Positions 18,490-26,742 of a DNA stretch of 64,000 nt are shown here, piece after piece; the stretch's first letter is position 1, and every line of letters begins with the position of its first letter. The stretch is from assembly GCA_947853665.1 (NCBI GenBank), contig CANTXF010000063.1, forward strand, positions 1 through 64,000, read 5' to 3'. The translations under genes were made by a program, and so were the position numbers. The DNA is from an uncultured Deferribacterales bacterium. Its GTDB lineage: Bacteria > Chrysiogenota > Deferribacteres > Deferribacterales > Mucispirillaceae. The notes beneath the pieces were generated by a model. It did not search any database. It had not been told where the DNA came from and saw only the letters and a program-made list of their open reading frames with translations.

Positions 18490-19259
18490 CAACGCGCATC
18501 CTGATTCAAAATTTCTTTGGCGAGCTCTATGTAGCACTCCGACCCTCTGGAGCGGGCCTGATACAATATGATGGGCTTGCCGTAGCTTGGCGCTTCGCTC
18601 AGCGCAACGGCCCGCGGTATGACGGCGCCGAAAGTCTTATCGGGAAAATGCTCCTTTATCTGGCCCAAAACCTCCCTGGAAAGGTTGTTGCGCTGATCGT
18701 ACATGGTAAGCAGTATGCCCTCCACCTCAAGGCCGGGGTTAAGGTTTTCCCTTATAAGGCTTACCGTGTTTAAAAGCTGGCTCAAACCTTCCAGCGCGTA
18801 ATACTCGCACTGAAGGGGTATCAGCACGGAACGGGCCGCCGTCAGGGCGTTGACCGTAAGCAGACCCAGCGAGGGCGGGCAGTCTATTATTATAAAGTCG
18901 TAATTATCCCTTACGGAAGCAAGAGCCCGCTGGAGCTTGGTCTCCCGGGAAAGCTCCTGTATAAGCTCCACTTCTGCTGCGGAAAGCTCTATTCTGGCTG
19001 GAGCAAGATCAAGGCCGTCTATTTCCGTTTTCAGGATTATGTCCGCCATGGGCACGCCTTTTGTCAGAACGTCGTAAATATCCTTTTCTATCTCTCCGGG
19101 AGGAAACCCCAAACCGCTGGAGGCATTGCCCTGAGGGTCGAAATCGACAAGAAGCACCCTGGCCTCAGCCACGGCCAGGGACGCGCTTAAATTAACGGCG
19201 GTGGTCGTTTTGCCAACGCCTCCTTTCTGATTCGCCACGGTGATAATTTTGCCCGGCAT
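18489..19259 (-). CDS. parA: Chromosome-partitioning ATPase ParA
   Basis: This ParA/Soj-type ATPase moves parS-ParB complexes. The deviant Walker A motif [12 protein letters not shown] follows the start, with [13 protein letters not shown] and [15 protein letters not shown] further on. The start at 19259 ([11 protein letters not shown]) fits the family; GGGAGG lies 13 nt upstream. ATG codons at 19271 and 19307 are alternatives that add 4 or 16 residues, so the exact start is uncertain. It heads the leftward parA-parB-bactofilin-tpiA-secG-opp run. Confidence 0.93.
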   Translation of the reverse strand: MPGKIITVANQKGGVGKTTTAVNLSASLAVAEARVLLVDFDPQGNASSGLGFPPGEIEKDIYDVLTKGVPMADIILKTEIDGLDLAPARIELSAAEVELIQELSRETKLQRALASVRDNYDFIIIDCPPSLGLLTVNALTAARSVLIPLQCEYYALEGLSQLLNTVSLIRENLNPGLEVEGILLTMYDQRNNLSREVLGQIKEHFPDKTFGAVIPRAVALSEAPSYGKPIILYQARSRGSECYIELAKEILNQDAR

Positions 19260-19307
19260 CTGTAAAATCATGCCTCCCATGAGGTCTATAAAAAGCTCTA
19301 AACTCAT

Positions 19308-19592
19308 ATTATTAACATCTTCTTACAAAGCAGGCAATAAAATCTTTATTGAAAAGAGAGAAAAACGGGGTAATGCGAAAAGGCTCCGTTTTCTTTTCAA
19401 ATTTCGGCCGCCCCGCGCGCTTTCAGTCCGCAGCGCGAAGCGTTTTTCTTTCCCCAGTGAGGCCCGGCGGAAAGGACAGGGCCGGAAAAACGCGGGCGGA
19501 AAAACCGGTTTGACGCGAAAATATCCGCGGATAACTGAATAAAACCGGCAAGTTATTGATAAAAAGAATTTTTAATCCCGGCAGATTATCAA
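19308..19592. other. Divergent parA/pepA intergenic region
   Basis: This stretch has no supported gene. It contains GC-rich low-complexity sequence in the middle and AT-rich ends. The parA promoter should be here, but no strong match was identified. Consensus DnaA boxes were not seen. Confidence 0.4.
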
Positions 19593-19621
19593 TTGAAAAG
19601 GCGCCGGATTTGTAATATTTT
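19593..19621 (+). promoter_or_regulatory. Sigma70-like promoter for pepA-pglB-selU
   Basis: TTGAAA at 19593-19598 and TATTTT at 19616-19621 are 17 bp apart. The predicted start of transcription lies about 40 nt before the pepA ATG. Confidence 0.5.
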
Positions 19622-19667
19622 AATAAGAAATACTTAAATTCGGGCAGATTTGCCGCGGTGAAAAATT

Positions 19668-21170
19668 ATGAAAATATCATGCAGAAGAAAAATAGCCATC
19701 CATTCGCGAAAAGACGCGATACTTATACCCGTTTACAAAAACATCAAGCCTCTGCGCCTGATAACGGGCAAAAAAATCGACGACGAGCTTCATGAAATAA
19801 TCCAGTCCGATTATTTCAATTTCGAGGAAAAAGAAATTAAAAGCTTTTATATGGAGCTTAACAGGAAGCTGAAAAAGATTTATCTCATACACGCGCCCAA
19901 AGAGCAGGAAGCCGCCCGGCAGTATATGGCTCTGGGGGCTAAAATGGCCCATATATTAAAAAGCGATAAGATAACCACTTTTTCGATAATATCCTTCGAG
20001 GACATATATAACGAAAAGAGGGATTTTTCCAGCACTCAGGGGTTTATAGAGGGCCTTATGTTCGGCATGTACGGATACGACAGGTTCAAAACAAAAAAAG
20101 ACGCCCATACCCTTATGGAAATCGAAGTAATCACCGGAATGCTGAAGCTGAAACGCTTTATCGACGAAAAGGCGGAGGAATGGAACACGGTTTTTGAAAA
20201 CGTCAACCTGGCAAGAGACCTTACGAACACGCCGCCCAACTACATGACGCCGGAAATATTCGCAAAAACCGCCGTTAAGGAAGCTCCGGAGGGCATGAAA
20301 GTAACCGTATGGGACATCCGCGGCATAAGGGAAAACAGCCTGAACCTGGTGGAAGCCGTAGGGCGTGGAAGCGCCAACAAGCCGTATTTTCTGAAAATAG
20401 AATACGCGGGCAACCCAGCCTCCGAAAGCAACGTGGCTCTTGTGGGCAAAGGCGTTACCTTCGACAGCGGCGGCTCGAACCTGAAGCCCACCGGCTCCAT
20501 GGAAGACATGAAAACCGATATGGCCGGAGCGGCGGCGGTCTACGCCGCCGTAAAGCTTGCCGCCGAAATGAAGTTGAAAGTAAATATAAACGCATATATC
20601 CCCCTCGTTGAAAATATAATCGGCGGGGACGCCATAAGGCCCGGCGACGTAGTGGCCTCGGCCTCCGGCAAAACGGTGGAAATAATGAACACGGACGCGG
20701 AAGGACGCCTCATACTGGCAGACGCCCTTTATATCGCCACTAAAACGGATCCGGAGGTCATAATAGACGCGGCGACCCTTACAGGCGGCTGCGTGGTGGC
20801 TCTTGGGCCTTTCTGCGCCGGGCTTTTTACCAACAGAAAGTTTTTAAGCAAGCAGGTTTCGGATATTTCCGACGAAACGGCGGAGGACGTCTGGGAGCTG
20901 CCCCTTTTTGAAGATTATGCCAAAGGCATAAACAGCAAAACGGCGGATATGCAGAATATGAGCACCTTCAAGAGGGAGGGCTCGGCCATACACGCGGCTC
21001 TTTTCCTGCGCCAGTTTGTTGATAATTATCCCTGGATACACTTCGACATAGCGGGAACCGCGTGGCTCGACACGCCCCACCCCATATTCGGCACGGGCGC
21101 TTCCGGCTTCGGCGTGCGCCTGCTTTACAGGTTTATAGAAGCCCATTACTGCGAGCGTTCGGATGATTAA
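19668..21170 (+). CDS. pepA: Leucyl aminopeptidase (M17, PepA family)
   Basis: This 500-residue cytosolic dimetal aminopeptidase removes N-terminal residues from peptides. The C-terminal catalytic domain has VGKGVTFDSGG with the metal lysine and aspartate, MKTDMAGAA, and the signature NTDAEGRLILADAL near residue 345. The N-terminal domain is less conserved, as usual for M17. It overlaps the oligosaccharyltransferase gene by 8 bp, so the two are translationally coupled. Peptide import genes lie nearby, but no direct link is shown. Confidence 0.94.
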   Translation: MKISCRRKIAIHSRKDAILIPVYKNIKPLRLITGKKIDDELHEIIQSDYFNFEEKEIKSFYMELNRKLKKIYLIHAPKEQEAARQYMALGAKMAHILKSDKITTFSIISFEDIYNEKRDFSSTQGFIEGLMFGMYGYDRFKTKKDAHTLMEIEVITGMLKLKRFIDEKAEEWNTVFENVNLARDLTNTPPNYMTPEIFAKTAVKEAPEGMKVTVWDIRGIRENSLNLVEAVGRGSANKPYFLKIEYAGNPASESNVALVGKGVTFDSGGSNLKPTGSMEDMKTDMAGAAAVYAAVKLAAEMKLKVNINAYIPLVENIIGGDAIRPGDVVASASGKTVEIMNTDAEGRLILADALYIATKTDPEVIIDAATLTGGCVVALGPFCAGLFTNRKFLSKQVSDISDETAEDVWELPLFEDYAKGINSKTADMQNMSTFKREGSAIHAALFLRQFVDNYPWIHFDIAGTAWLDTPHPIFGTGASGFGVRLLYRFIEAHYCERSDD

Positions 21171-23247
21171 AAAGGCCGCGGAGGTTTTAAGGCGGCCGCA
21201 AAAGCCCACTCCCGCCGCCGCGCTTATGTTTTTCGCAGCTCTGCTGTGCGCCGCGTACCTTTCCGCCGACGCCAGATACGGCCAGTACAGGGTATGGCAA
21301 AGCTATCCGGAATCTTTCTTCGCAGGCGAAACCCCCATGATGACGACTCTGGACGCTTACAAATTTACCCGCCACGCCAAAGAGTACCGCTCAGGCACGC
21401 TGGACACGAAATCCGCGGACCCTATGGTATTCCATCCGGACGGCTCCGGCTATCAGGACCCGGTGCCCCTTTTAAGCGTAATGCTGGACAAATACTCAAG
21501 CCTTTCCGGCAAGGATTTCTATAACGCCGCGGCGGATATGGTTCCCATAATGTCGTCCCTTTTCATAATCCCCCTGGCCTTTTATTTCATGCTGGCCGGA
21601 TACCCGGCCGCAGGACTTATAGGCGGCCTTATAGGGACTTTCGCCCCCATGTATTACGGCAGAACCTCCATAGGACGCCTGGATACGGACGGAATGAACG
21701 TGTTTTTTATGATAACGGCGTCCCTGTTCCTATTTATGGCCTCAAAAACGAAAAAGCCGTGGAAAATATATCTTTACTCCGGGCTCGCCGGCGTAACCGT
21801 CAATCTTTTTTACTGGTGGTATCAGCACGGCCTTTTCAATATTATATACGCGGGTCTGCTGGCCCTGTGCCTTTTCCTGTCGAAAGCAAGGATAAGGGAT
21901 ATTTTAATTTCTCTTGCGGTGTTCGTTCTGCTTTCCAACCCTTTATATATGTACGAGGCTTTAAGCCAGCTTTACCGGGTGGTGGACGTTTACCTATTTC
22001 CCCTTAAGGACGGAGCCTCCACCGTATTTCCCAACGTGTACGACACTATCGGAGAGGCCCAGAGGAACACCCTTACAGAAACCCTGTCCGCGGTGGTGCG
22101 GAAGCCTGTTCTCGCGGCTGCGGGGCTTTTCCTTTTCGCGGTGTTCGCCATTACCCATATCCGCGCCGCCCTGCCCCTCGCGCCGCTTATACTTATGGGC
22201 GCTATGGCTTTTGTAAGCTCCGGCCGCTTTTCCATGTTTTTAGGGCCCCTCGCAGGCATAGGATACGGCTGGGCGGCTACGGCGGCAGGCTCCTATCTGG
22301 CGGAAACGGCAAAAAAATATAAAGAGACGAAAGAAAAGCCTCTTTTTACCAGAACCCTTATTTACGGAGCTTTGTTCGCGGCCGCCTGCGCTTTTACCGG
22401 CGCGGCAATAACCGTTACGGCCAAAGCGGCCTTCGCCTCGGTTCCGGGGCCTTCCATCAATCCCAATATTTACCGGATGTTTCAGGATATGTCCCAAAAA
22501 CTGTCGGCAAACTCCGCCATATACACATGGTGGGATTACGGCCTGGCCATAGCGGACGTTACGGGCTTTCCGGTATTTCAGAGCGGCACTTCCCAGGATA
22601 CGCCGAAAACCTGGATAATGGCCAAAAGCCTTACGGGCACGCAAAAAGACCTTTATAACACCGCCTCCTATCTCGGCACCTACGGCATAGGGGAGCTGGG
22701 CTATATGGCGGATGAAAAAAAGCCTCTCGGGGAAATAGCCTCCTATATTGAAAATTACGGCGAAGGCCCGTCGTCCGACGCGGACTACGTCCTTTTTACC
22801 CAGGATATGATAGGCAAATTCTATCCCATGAGCTACCTTGCCTCCTGGGACCCGGCTACGGAAAAAAGCGACCCAAAATACTTCGCCACACTGCAATGCA
22901 CGCAGATAAAGGGAACCGTCCTTACCTGCGGCACTATGACCATAGACCTTGCCTCCGGGATAATAAACGGCGGCAAAGGAGCCCTGAGCCGGGTAATCTT
23001 TACGGAAAAAGGGCAGGAAACTAGGCGGGCGGAATACGGGTTTTCCGGCGGCGCCGTTCTGATACTCAACACGGAAAACCAGACCCTTACCGGAGCCTGG
23101 GCTTTCGCCCCGGAGCTTGCGGACACGGCTTTCGTCGAGCTTTATTTCCTGAACCGGCCGGACCCGGAATATTTTGAAACGGCTATGGACTCATATCCCT
23201 ACGGCAGGCTTTTCAGGCTTAAAACGAAGGCGGCGGATGCTGAATAG
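21163..23247 (+). CDS. pglB: Bacterial N-oligosaccharyltransferase PglB (STT3 family)
   Basis: This 694-residue membrane enzyme should transfer a lipid-linked glycan to asparagine in periplasmic proteins. About a dozen hydrophobic segments precede a C-terminal soluble domain. Diagnostic motifs are TTLDAYKFTRHA near residue 60, GRLDTDGMN near residue 169, and WWDYG at residues 456-460, the acceptor-sequon binding motif of STT3/PglB. The gene overlaps pepA (8 bp) and selU (11 bp). No pgl glycan-assembly genes adjoin it, but the glycan cluster at 0.3-11 kb could supply precursors. Confidence 0.9.
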   Translation: MIKKAAEVLRRPQKPTPAAALMFFAALLCAAYLSADARYGQYRVWQSYPESFFAGETPMMTTLDAYKFTRHAKEYRSGTLDTKSADPMVFHPDGSGYQDPVPLLSVMLDKYSSLSGKDFYNAAADMVPIMSSLFIIPLAFYFMLAGYPAAGLIGGLIGTFAPMYYGRTSIGRLDTDGMNVFFMITASLFLFMASKTKKPWKIYLYSGLAGVTVNLFYWWYQHGLFNIIYAGLLALCLFLSKARIRDILISLAVFVLLSNPLYMYEALSQLYRVVDVYLFPLKDGASTVFPNVYDTIGEAQRNTLTETLSAVVRKPVLAAAGLFLFAVFAITHIRAALPLAPLILMGAMAFVSSGRFSMFLGPLAGIGYGWAATAAGSYLAETAKKYKETKEKPLFTRTLIYGALFAAACAFTGAAITVTAKAAFASVPGPSINPNIYRMFQDMSQKLSANSAIYTWWDYGLAIADVTGFPVFQSGTSQDTPKTWIMAKSLTGTQKDLYNTASYLGTYGIGELGYMADEKKPLGEIASYIENYGEGPSSDADYVLFTQDMIGKFYPMSYLASWDPATEKSDPKYFATLQCTQIKGTVLTCGTMTIDLASGIINGGKGALSRVIFTEKGQETRRAEYGFSGGAVLILNTENQTLTGAWAFAPELADTAFVELYFLNRPDPEYFETAMDSYPYGRLFRLKTKAADAE

Positions 23248-24334
23248 GGCAATTGAAGGCATATCCCTTGAAGAGATTCTATCCCGGGGCCTTTCCGGCT
23301 ACAATATAATAGACGTGCGTTCCGAGGGCGAATTTGCGGAAGACCGTATCCCCGGCTCTAAAAATATCCCCATACTTAATAACGAAGAACGGGCGGCGGT
23401 AGGAACCGTGTACAAGCGGGAAGGCCCCAAAAAGGCAAAGATGCTGGCGGTGGAGCTGCTTTCTCCCAAGCTGCCCGGTTTTATAAAAAAGCTGGACGCG
23501 GAAGCGGCCGTCAATAAAAACCTTGTGATAACCTGCTGGCGCGGAGGCATGAGAAGCGGCGCGGCGGTAACCCTGGCTGCTCTCGCCGGAATAAGGGGCC
23601 TGCGCCTTACGGGCGGATACGCTGCTTTCAGGCGGCACGTACACGCATTTTTTGAAAACCTGCCGGAGGATATAAAATATATAACGGTTTTCGGACCCAC
23701 CGGGTGCGCGAAAAGCCAGATATTAAGAAAGCTGTCCGAAAAAGGCTATCCGACGGTAGACCTTGAAAGGCACGCCTGCCACAAAGGCTCCTCTTTCGGG
23801 GAGGTAGGCGAGGCGGGATATCCGCACGTTACCCAGAAAAGCTTTGAAACCGGCGTCTGGCACGACCACTACATATCAGGAAACGGAAAGCTGTTTTTCA
23901 TAGAGGGGGAAAGCCCGAAAATAGGCAGGGTCACGGTGCCTAAAAACCTTTACTCGCGTATGCGGTCCGGCATAAAGGTGCTGGCGGAATCCCCCCTGGA
24001 TTTCAGGATAGATTTTACGATAAAGGCTTACGAACCGGAAAAATACCCGGACGGCATAAAGGAAAGCCTTAAACGCATAGAGAAATATATAGGCAAAGCC
24101 AGGACGGCGGAGCTTGGAAATATGCTTGACGAAGGCCGTTTTGAGGAATTTACAGCATTTATGCTGGAAAAATATTACGACCCCATGTACCGCAACGCCT
24201 TTCCAGACGGCATGGATTATAAAATAAATTATTCCTCGGCGGAAGAAGGCGCATTGCTTCTGGAAGAAATATACCGGCTGAAAAACGTATGCAGCGGCGG
24301 GGGCGTTAATAAAATATCCGATATGGGTAAATAA
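23237..24334 (+). CDS. selU: tRNA 2-selenouridine synthase SelU
   Basis: This 365-residue protein replaces sulfur by selenium in 2-thiouridine at the wobble position of certain tRNAs. The N-terminal rhodanese domain carries the catalytic cysteine in CWRGGMRSG (C100). A P-loop domain follows, but its Walker A reads GPTGCAKS (153-160), with alanine where glycine normally precedes the lysine. The ATG at 23237 is preferred over in-frame upstream starts because it matches the family N-terminus and has AAGGCGG upstream. The last codons overlap the first copy of the fic operator repeat. Confidence 0.9.
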   Translation: MLNRAIEGISLEEILSRGLSGYNIIDVRSEGEFAEDRIPGSKNIPILNNEERAAVGTVYKREGPKKAKMLAVELLSPKLPGFIKKLDAEAAVNKNLVITCWRGGMRSGAAVTLAALAGIRGLRLTGGYAAFRRHVHAFFENLPEDIKYITVFGPTGCAKSQILRKLSEKGYPTVDLERHACHKGSSFGEVGEAGYPHVTQKSFETGVWHDHYISGNGKLFFIEGESPKIGRVTVPKNLYSRMRSGIKVLAESPLDFRIDFTIKAYEPEKYPDGIKESLKRIEKYIGKARTAELGNMLDEGRFEEFTAFMLEKYYDPMYRNAFPDGMDYKINYSSAEEGALLLEEIYRLKNVCSGGGVNKISDMGK

Positions 24335-24412
24335 TCGCCGGAATTTACCCATAATTATTTTATATGGGTAAAATCCGCTTTTATTTACGCATATTTTTTT
24401 TATGTGGGTAAA
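24322..24412. promoter_or_regulatory. Five-copy alternating operator array upstream of fic
   Basis: Five 10-bp boxes alternate in orientation. TATGGGTAAA is at 24322 and 24363, and its variant TGTGGGTAAA is at 24403. The inverse TTTACCCATA is at 24344 and a variant TTTACGCATA at 24384. Start-to-start spacing is 22, 19, 21 and 19 bp, about two helical turns. The first box forms the last codons of selU and the last ends just before the first possible fic ATG. This geometry suggests cooperative binding of a dimeric regulator, possibly the Fic protein's own winged helix. Confidence 0.7.
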
Positions 24413-24441
24413 AAATGGAAATTATTACTCACGAGGAATCC

Positions 24442-25554
24442 ATGACCAATTTAAACAAAATTACGATTACGGATGAAATGGAAACGATAGGCATATTAAG
24501 GAAAGCCGCGGCCGCCAACAGGCATCTGGCCGAATTAAAGGGCATATCCAAGATCATTCCCAACGAATCCGTTCTTCTAAATTCAATTTTTACTCAGGAA
24601 GCAAAAGACAGTTCAGCCATAGAAAATATCGTTACGACAAACGATGAGCTCTACAAGGAGAGGCTTTTCGGCAACATTATCTCTAACCCTGCCGTCAAGG
24701 AAATCGAGCATTATATCGAGGCGTTAAACGCTGGATTTAAAATCGTCCGCAGCAGTGATATGCTGACGGTAAACCATATATGCAAAATACAAAGCATACT
24801 GGAAAATAATAATGCCGGCATAAGAAGCCAGAAAGGTACAAAACTTATAAATGCTTCCACAAACACGGTAGTTTATGAACCGCCTCAGAGTTATGAAGAA
24901 ATACTCGATCTGCTTAAAGATTTAGAATCATTCATAAATGACGACTCTCGCAGCCGGGAGCTGGATCCGCTGATAAAAATGGCCGTGATACATTACCAGT
25001 TTGAGAGCATACACCCGTTTTTTGACGGTAACGGCAGGACTGGCCGTATTATAAACGTGCTGTATCTTGTCCTTAAAAAATTACTGGATATACCCGTTCT
25101 TTATCTGAGCAGATATATAATAGAGCATAAACAGGATTATTACAGCCTCTTTCAGGAGGTAAGGACTGCGGGCAGCTGGGAAAAATGGATATTATTTATG
25201 CTCGAAGCCGTTATAGAAACGTCCAAATATACTTCTGAAATGGTCAAAAATATATCGGAAGCCATGAAAGAGGTAAAAAAACAGATACGGGAACAATACA
25301 GGTTTTACAGTCAGGATTTAATAAACGCCCTTTTTTATATGCCTTATACAAAGATAGAGTTCATACAGAACCAGCTGAAGATAAGCAGAAAAACGGCCTC
25401 GGAATATCTTAAGAAGCTGTGCGAAGGAAAAATTCTTAAAAAGCACAGGATCGGACGGAGCAATTACTATATAAATACAAGGCTTTATAATATACTAACG
25501 GAAACCCCTCCCGAACCGCCGCAGGGAACGGATATAATAGAAAGCGTTACATAA
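24442..25554 (+). CDS. Fic-domain adenylyltransferase with C-terminal winged helix
   Basis: This Fic protein of about 370 residues should transfer AMP (or another NMP) to a protein target. The active-site loop HPFFDGNGRTGR lies at residues 191-202, complete with catalytic histidine. SSAIEN near residues 57-62 matches the (S/T)xxxE(G/N) inhibitory helix placed N-terminally (class II). The C-terminal ISRKTASEYLKKLCEGKILKKH segment looks like a winged helix. The ATG at 24442 has GAGGA upstream; an ATG at 24415 without a clear site is the alternative. Lower GC than its neighbours hints at acquisition. Confidence 0.88.
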   Translation: MTNLNKITITDEMETIGILRKAAAANRHLAELKGISKIIPNESVLLNSIFTQEAKDSSAIENIVTTNDELYKERLFGNIISNPAVKEIEHYIEALNAGFKIVRSSDMLTVNHICKIQSILENNNAGIRSQKGTKLINASTNTVVYEPPQSYEEILDLLKDLESFINDDSRSRELDPLIKMAVIHYQFESIHPFFDGNGRTGRIINVLYLVLKKLLDIPVLYLSRYIIEHKQDYYSLFQEVRTAGSWEKWILFMLEAVIETSKYTSEMVKNISEAMKEVKKQIREQYRFYSQDLINALFYMPYTKIEFIQNQLKISRKTASEYLKKLCEGKILKKHRIGRSNYYINTRLYNILTETPPEPPQGTDIIESVT

Positions 25555-25588
25555 GGCTGCGCGGCGGGAAGATTTTTTAAAAAATTGC

Positions 25589-25615
25589 TTGACTATATTT
25601 TTCGGATATTATAAC
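25589..25615 (+). promoter_or_regulatory. Promoter for rplU-rpmA
   Basis: TTGACT at 25589-25594 and TATAAC at 25610-25615 stand 15 bp apart, in front of the L21 gene. The spacing is short but both hexamers are good. A second TTGACA at 25626-25631 has no partner -10 before the start codon. Confidence 0.45.
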
Positions 25616-25652
25616 TTATTTTTCCTTGACAATTAAGGTGGAGGTGTCTGCT

Positions 25653-25964
25653 ATGTTCGCAGTAATCAAAACCGGTGGCAAACAGTACACCGTAAAAGAA
25701 GGCGACGTGTTCAACGTGGAAAAAATCGACGCGGAAGCCGGTAAAAATTATACATTCGACGAAGTTCTGCTCGTATCCGATAACGATAAGCCGACCGTAG
25801 GCTCTCCTTTTGTGAAAGGGGCGTCCGTGGAAGTAGAGGTCGTTTCCCACGGCAAGGCCGACAGGGTTTTTATATTTAAAAAGAAAAGCAGAAAAGATTA
25901 TCGTAAACGCCAGGGACACCGCCAGCAGTTTACGAAAGTAAAAGTTACCAAAATCGTAGGCTAG
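25653..25964 (+). CDS. rplU: 50S ribosomal protein L21
   Basis: This 103-residue protein is a normal-length L21, starting [14 protein letters not shown] and containing the C-terminal [26 protein letters not shown] signature. It binds 23S rRNA in the large subunit. The ATG at 25653 has GGTGGAGG upstream and gives the family length. It is followed after 11 bp by rpmA, the usual order. Confidence 0.97.
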   Translation: MFAVIKTGGKQYTVKEGDVFNVEKIDAEAGKNYTFDEVLLVSDNDKPTVGSPFVKGASVEVEVVSHGKADRVFIFKKKSRKDYRKRQGHRQQFTKVKVTKIVG

Positions 25965-25975
25965 GAGTATAAGAA

Positions 25976-26239
25976 ATGGCACATAAGAAAGCGGGCGGAA
26001 GCTCGAGAAACGGAAGGGACAGCCATTCCAAAAGGCTCGGAATAAAGCGTTTCGGCGGCGAAGCCGTAAAGGCCGGCAACATAATAGTGCGCCAGCGCGG
26101 CACTAAATACAAGCCGGGCGAAGGCGTGGGCATAGGCAAGGACGACACGCTGTTCGCTCTCGTGCCCGGTTACGTCAAGTTCGTGTACAAGGGCCGTCTG
26201 GGCCAGTTCGTTACCATAGAAAGCGAACGTTCCGCGTAA
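25976..26239 (+). CDS. rpmA: 50S ribosomal protein L27
   Basis: This 87-residue L27 begins [16 protein letters not shown], without the N-terminal extension that Firmicutes cleave. Its N-terminus reaches the peptidyl-transferase centre. The [21 protein letters not shown] core is intact. A terminator follows at 26264. Confidence 0.97.
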   Translation: MAHKKAGGSSRNGRDSHSKRLGIKRFGGEAVKAGNIIVRQRGTKYKPGEGVGIGKDDTLFALVPGYVKFVYKGRLGQFVTIESERSA

Positions 26240-26263
26240 AATCCGGATTTTTAAGCCGATTAT

Positions 26264-26295
26264 ATAAGCCGCCTGTAAAGCGGCTTATTTTTTTG
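26264..26295 (+). terminator. Terminator of rplU-rpmA
   Basis: ATAAGCCGC at 26264-26272 pairs with GCGGCTTAT at 26280-26288 around a 7-nt loop, followed by a T-run. It lies 24 nt past the rpmA stop. Confidence 0.85.
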
Positions 26296-26362
26296 CCGCG
26301 TAAGAGGGCCGTAAATTTAAGCTTTTTTGCGGCCGTGTCTTTTTTCGCAGGCGGGCATAAGA

Positions 26363-26518
26363 TCATAACCACGCAGGCTGCCCGAGCGGCAAGGCGTTGT
26401 TCAGGCTGCAATAAGCCTGCACGGCTTGCATAAACGGCGCGGAATAGGAGCCGCAATTATTTGCAGCAGCCCTTACCGTCAATGAAGCCGCGATAAAAAC
26501 CGCTAATAGTATTGACAT
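26363..26518 (-). CDS. Possible 51-residue secreted peptide
   Basis: A small leftward frame starts at ATG 26518. It encodes MSILLAVFIAASLTVRAAA, which resembles a short signal peptide, then about 32 residues with two cysteines. The G9 tract lies two bases upstream of the ATG. No family is recognised and the lack of a well-spaced ribosome site makes it doubtful. It may be chance. Confidence 0.2.
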   Translation of the reverse strand: MSILLAVFIAASLTVRAAANNCGSYSAPFMQAVQAYCSLNNALPLGQPAWL

Positions 26519-26538
26519 TACCCCCCCCCGTGTAAAAT
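26512..26538 (+). promoter_or_regulatory. Promoter-like sequence with a C9 spacer
   Basis: TTGACA at 26512-26517 and TAAAAT at 26533-26538 flank a 15-bp spacer that contains nine consecutive C (26521-26529). Tract expansion by two bases would bring the spacer to 17 bp. The arrangement resembles the poly-C spacer control of opc in Neisseria. No plus-strand ORF follows before obgE at 26743, so the transcript could be a leader or small RNA. Confidence 0.4.
26521..26529. repeat. C9 homopolymer in the rpmA-obgE spacer
   Basis: Nine consecutive C, the same length as the two tracts in the glycan cluster. It lies between -35-like and -10-like hexamers on the plus strand and directly upstream of a possible small minus-strand ORF. 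Confidence 0.9.
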
Positions 26539-26658
26539 AGCGCGTATACCGTTCATTTTGCGGTTCGGTCCCGCGGGAGGGGGAGGTAAAAAGCGCGTCC
26601 ACACACATTCGCCGGAACCTTCCCGCCCCGGGGCCTTATCTTCCGCCCGTTCTTTCAA

Positions 26659-26678
26659 AAGCTCGGGCGCCCGAGCTT
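26659..26678. promoter_or_regulatory. Perfect 20-bp palindrome before the obgE promoter
   Basis: AAGCTCGGGC followed by its exact reverse complement ends two bases before a -35 hexamer. It could be an operator or a hairpin ending upstream transcription, but no U-run follows. Confidence 0.5.
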
Positions 26679-26679
26679 A

Positions 26680-26708
26680 TTGACGGCGCCTTCTATAAAT
26701 ATTATACT
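26680..26708 (+). promoter_or_regulatory. Sigma70-like promoter for obgE
   Basis: TTGACG at 26680-26685 and TATACT at 26703-26708 are exactly 17 bp apart. The predicted transcript starts about 28 nt before the obgE ATG. Confidence 0.65.
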
Positions 26709-26742
26709 TTTCCATAAAAATTTATTAAGGCTGAAATTTATA

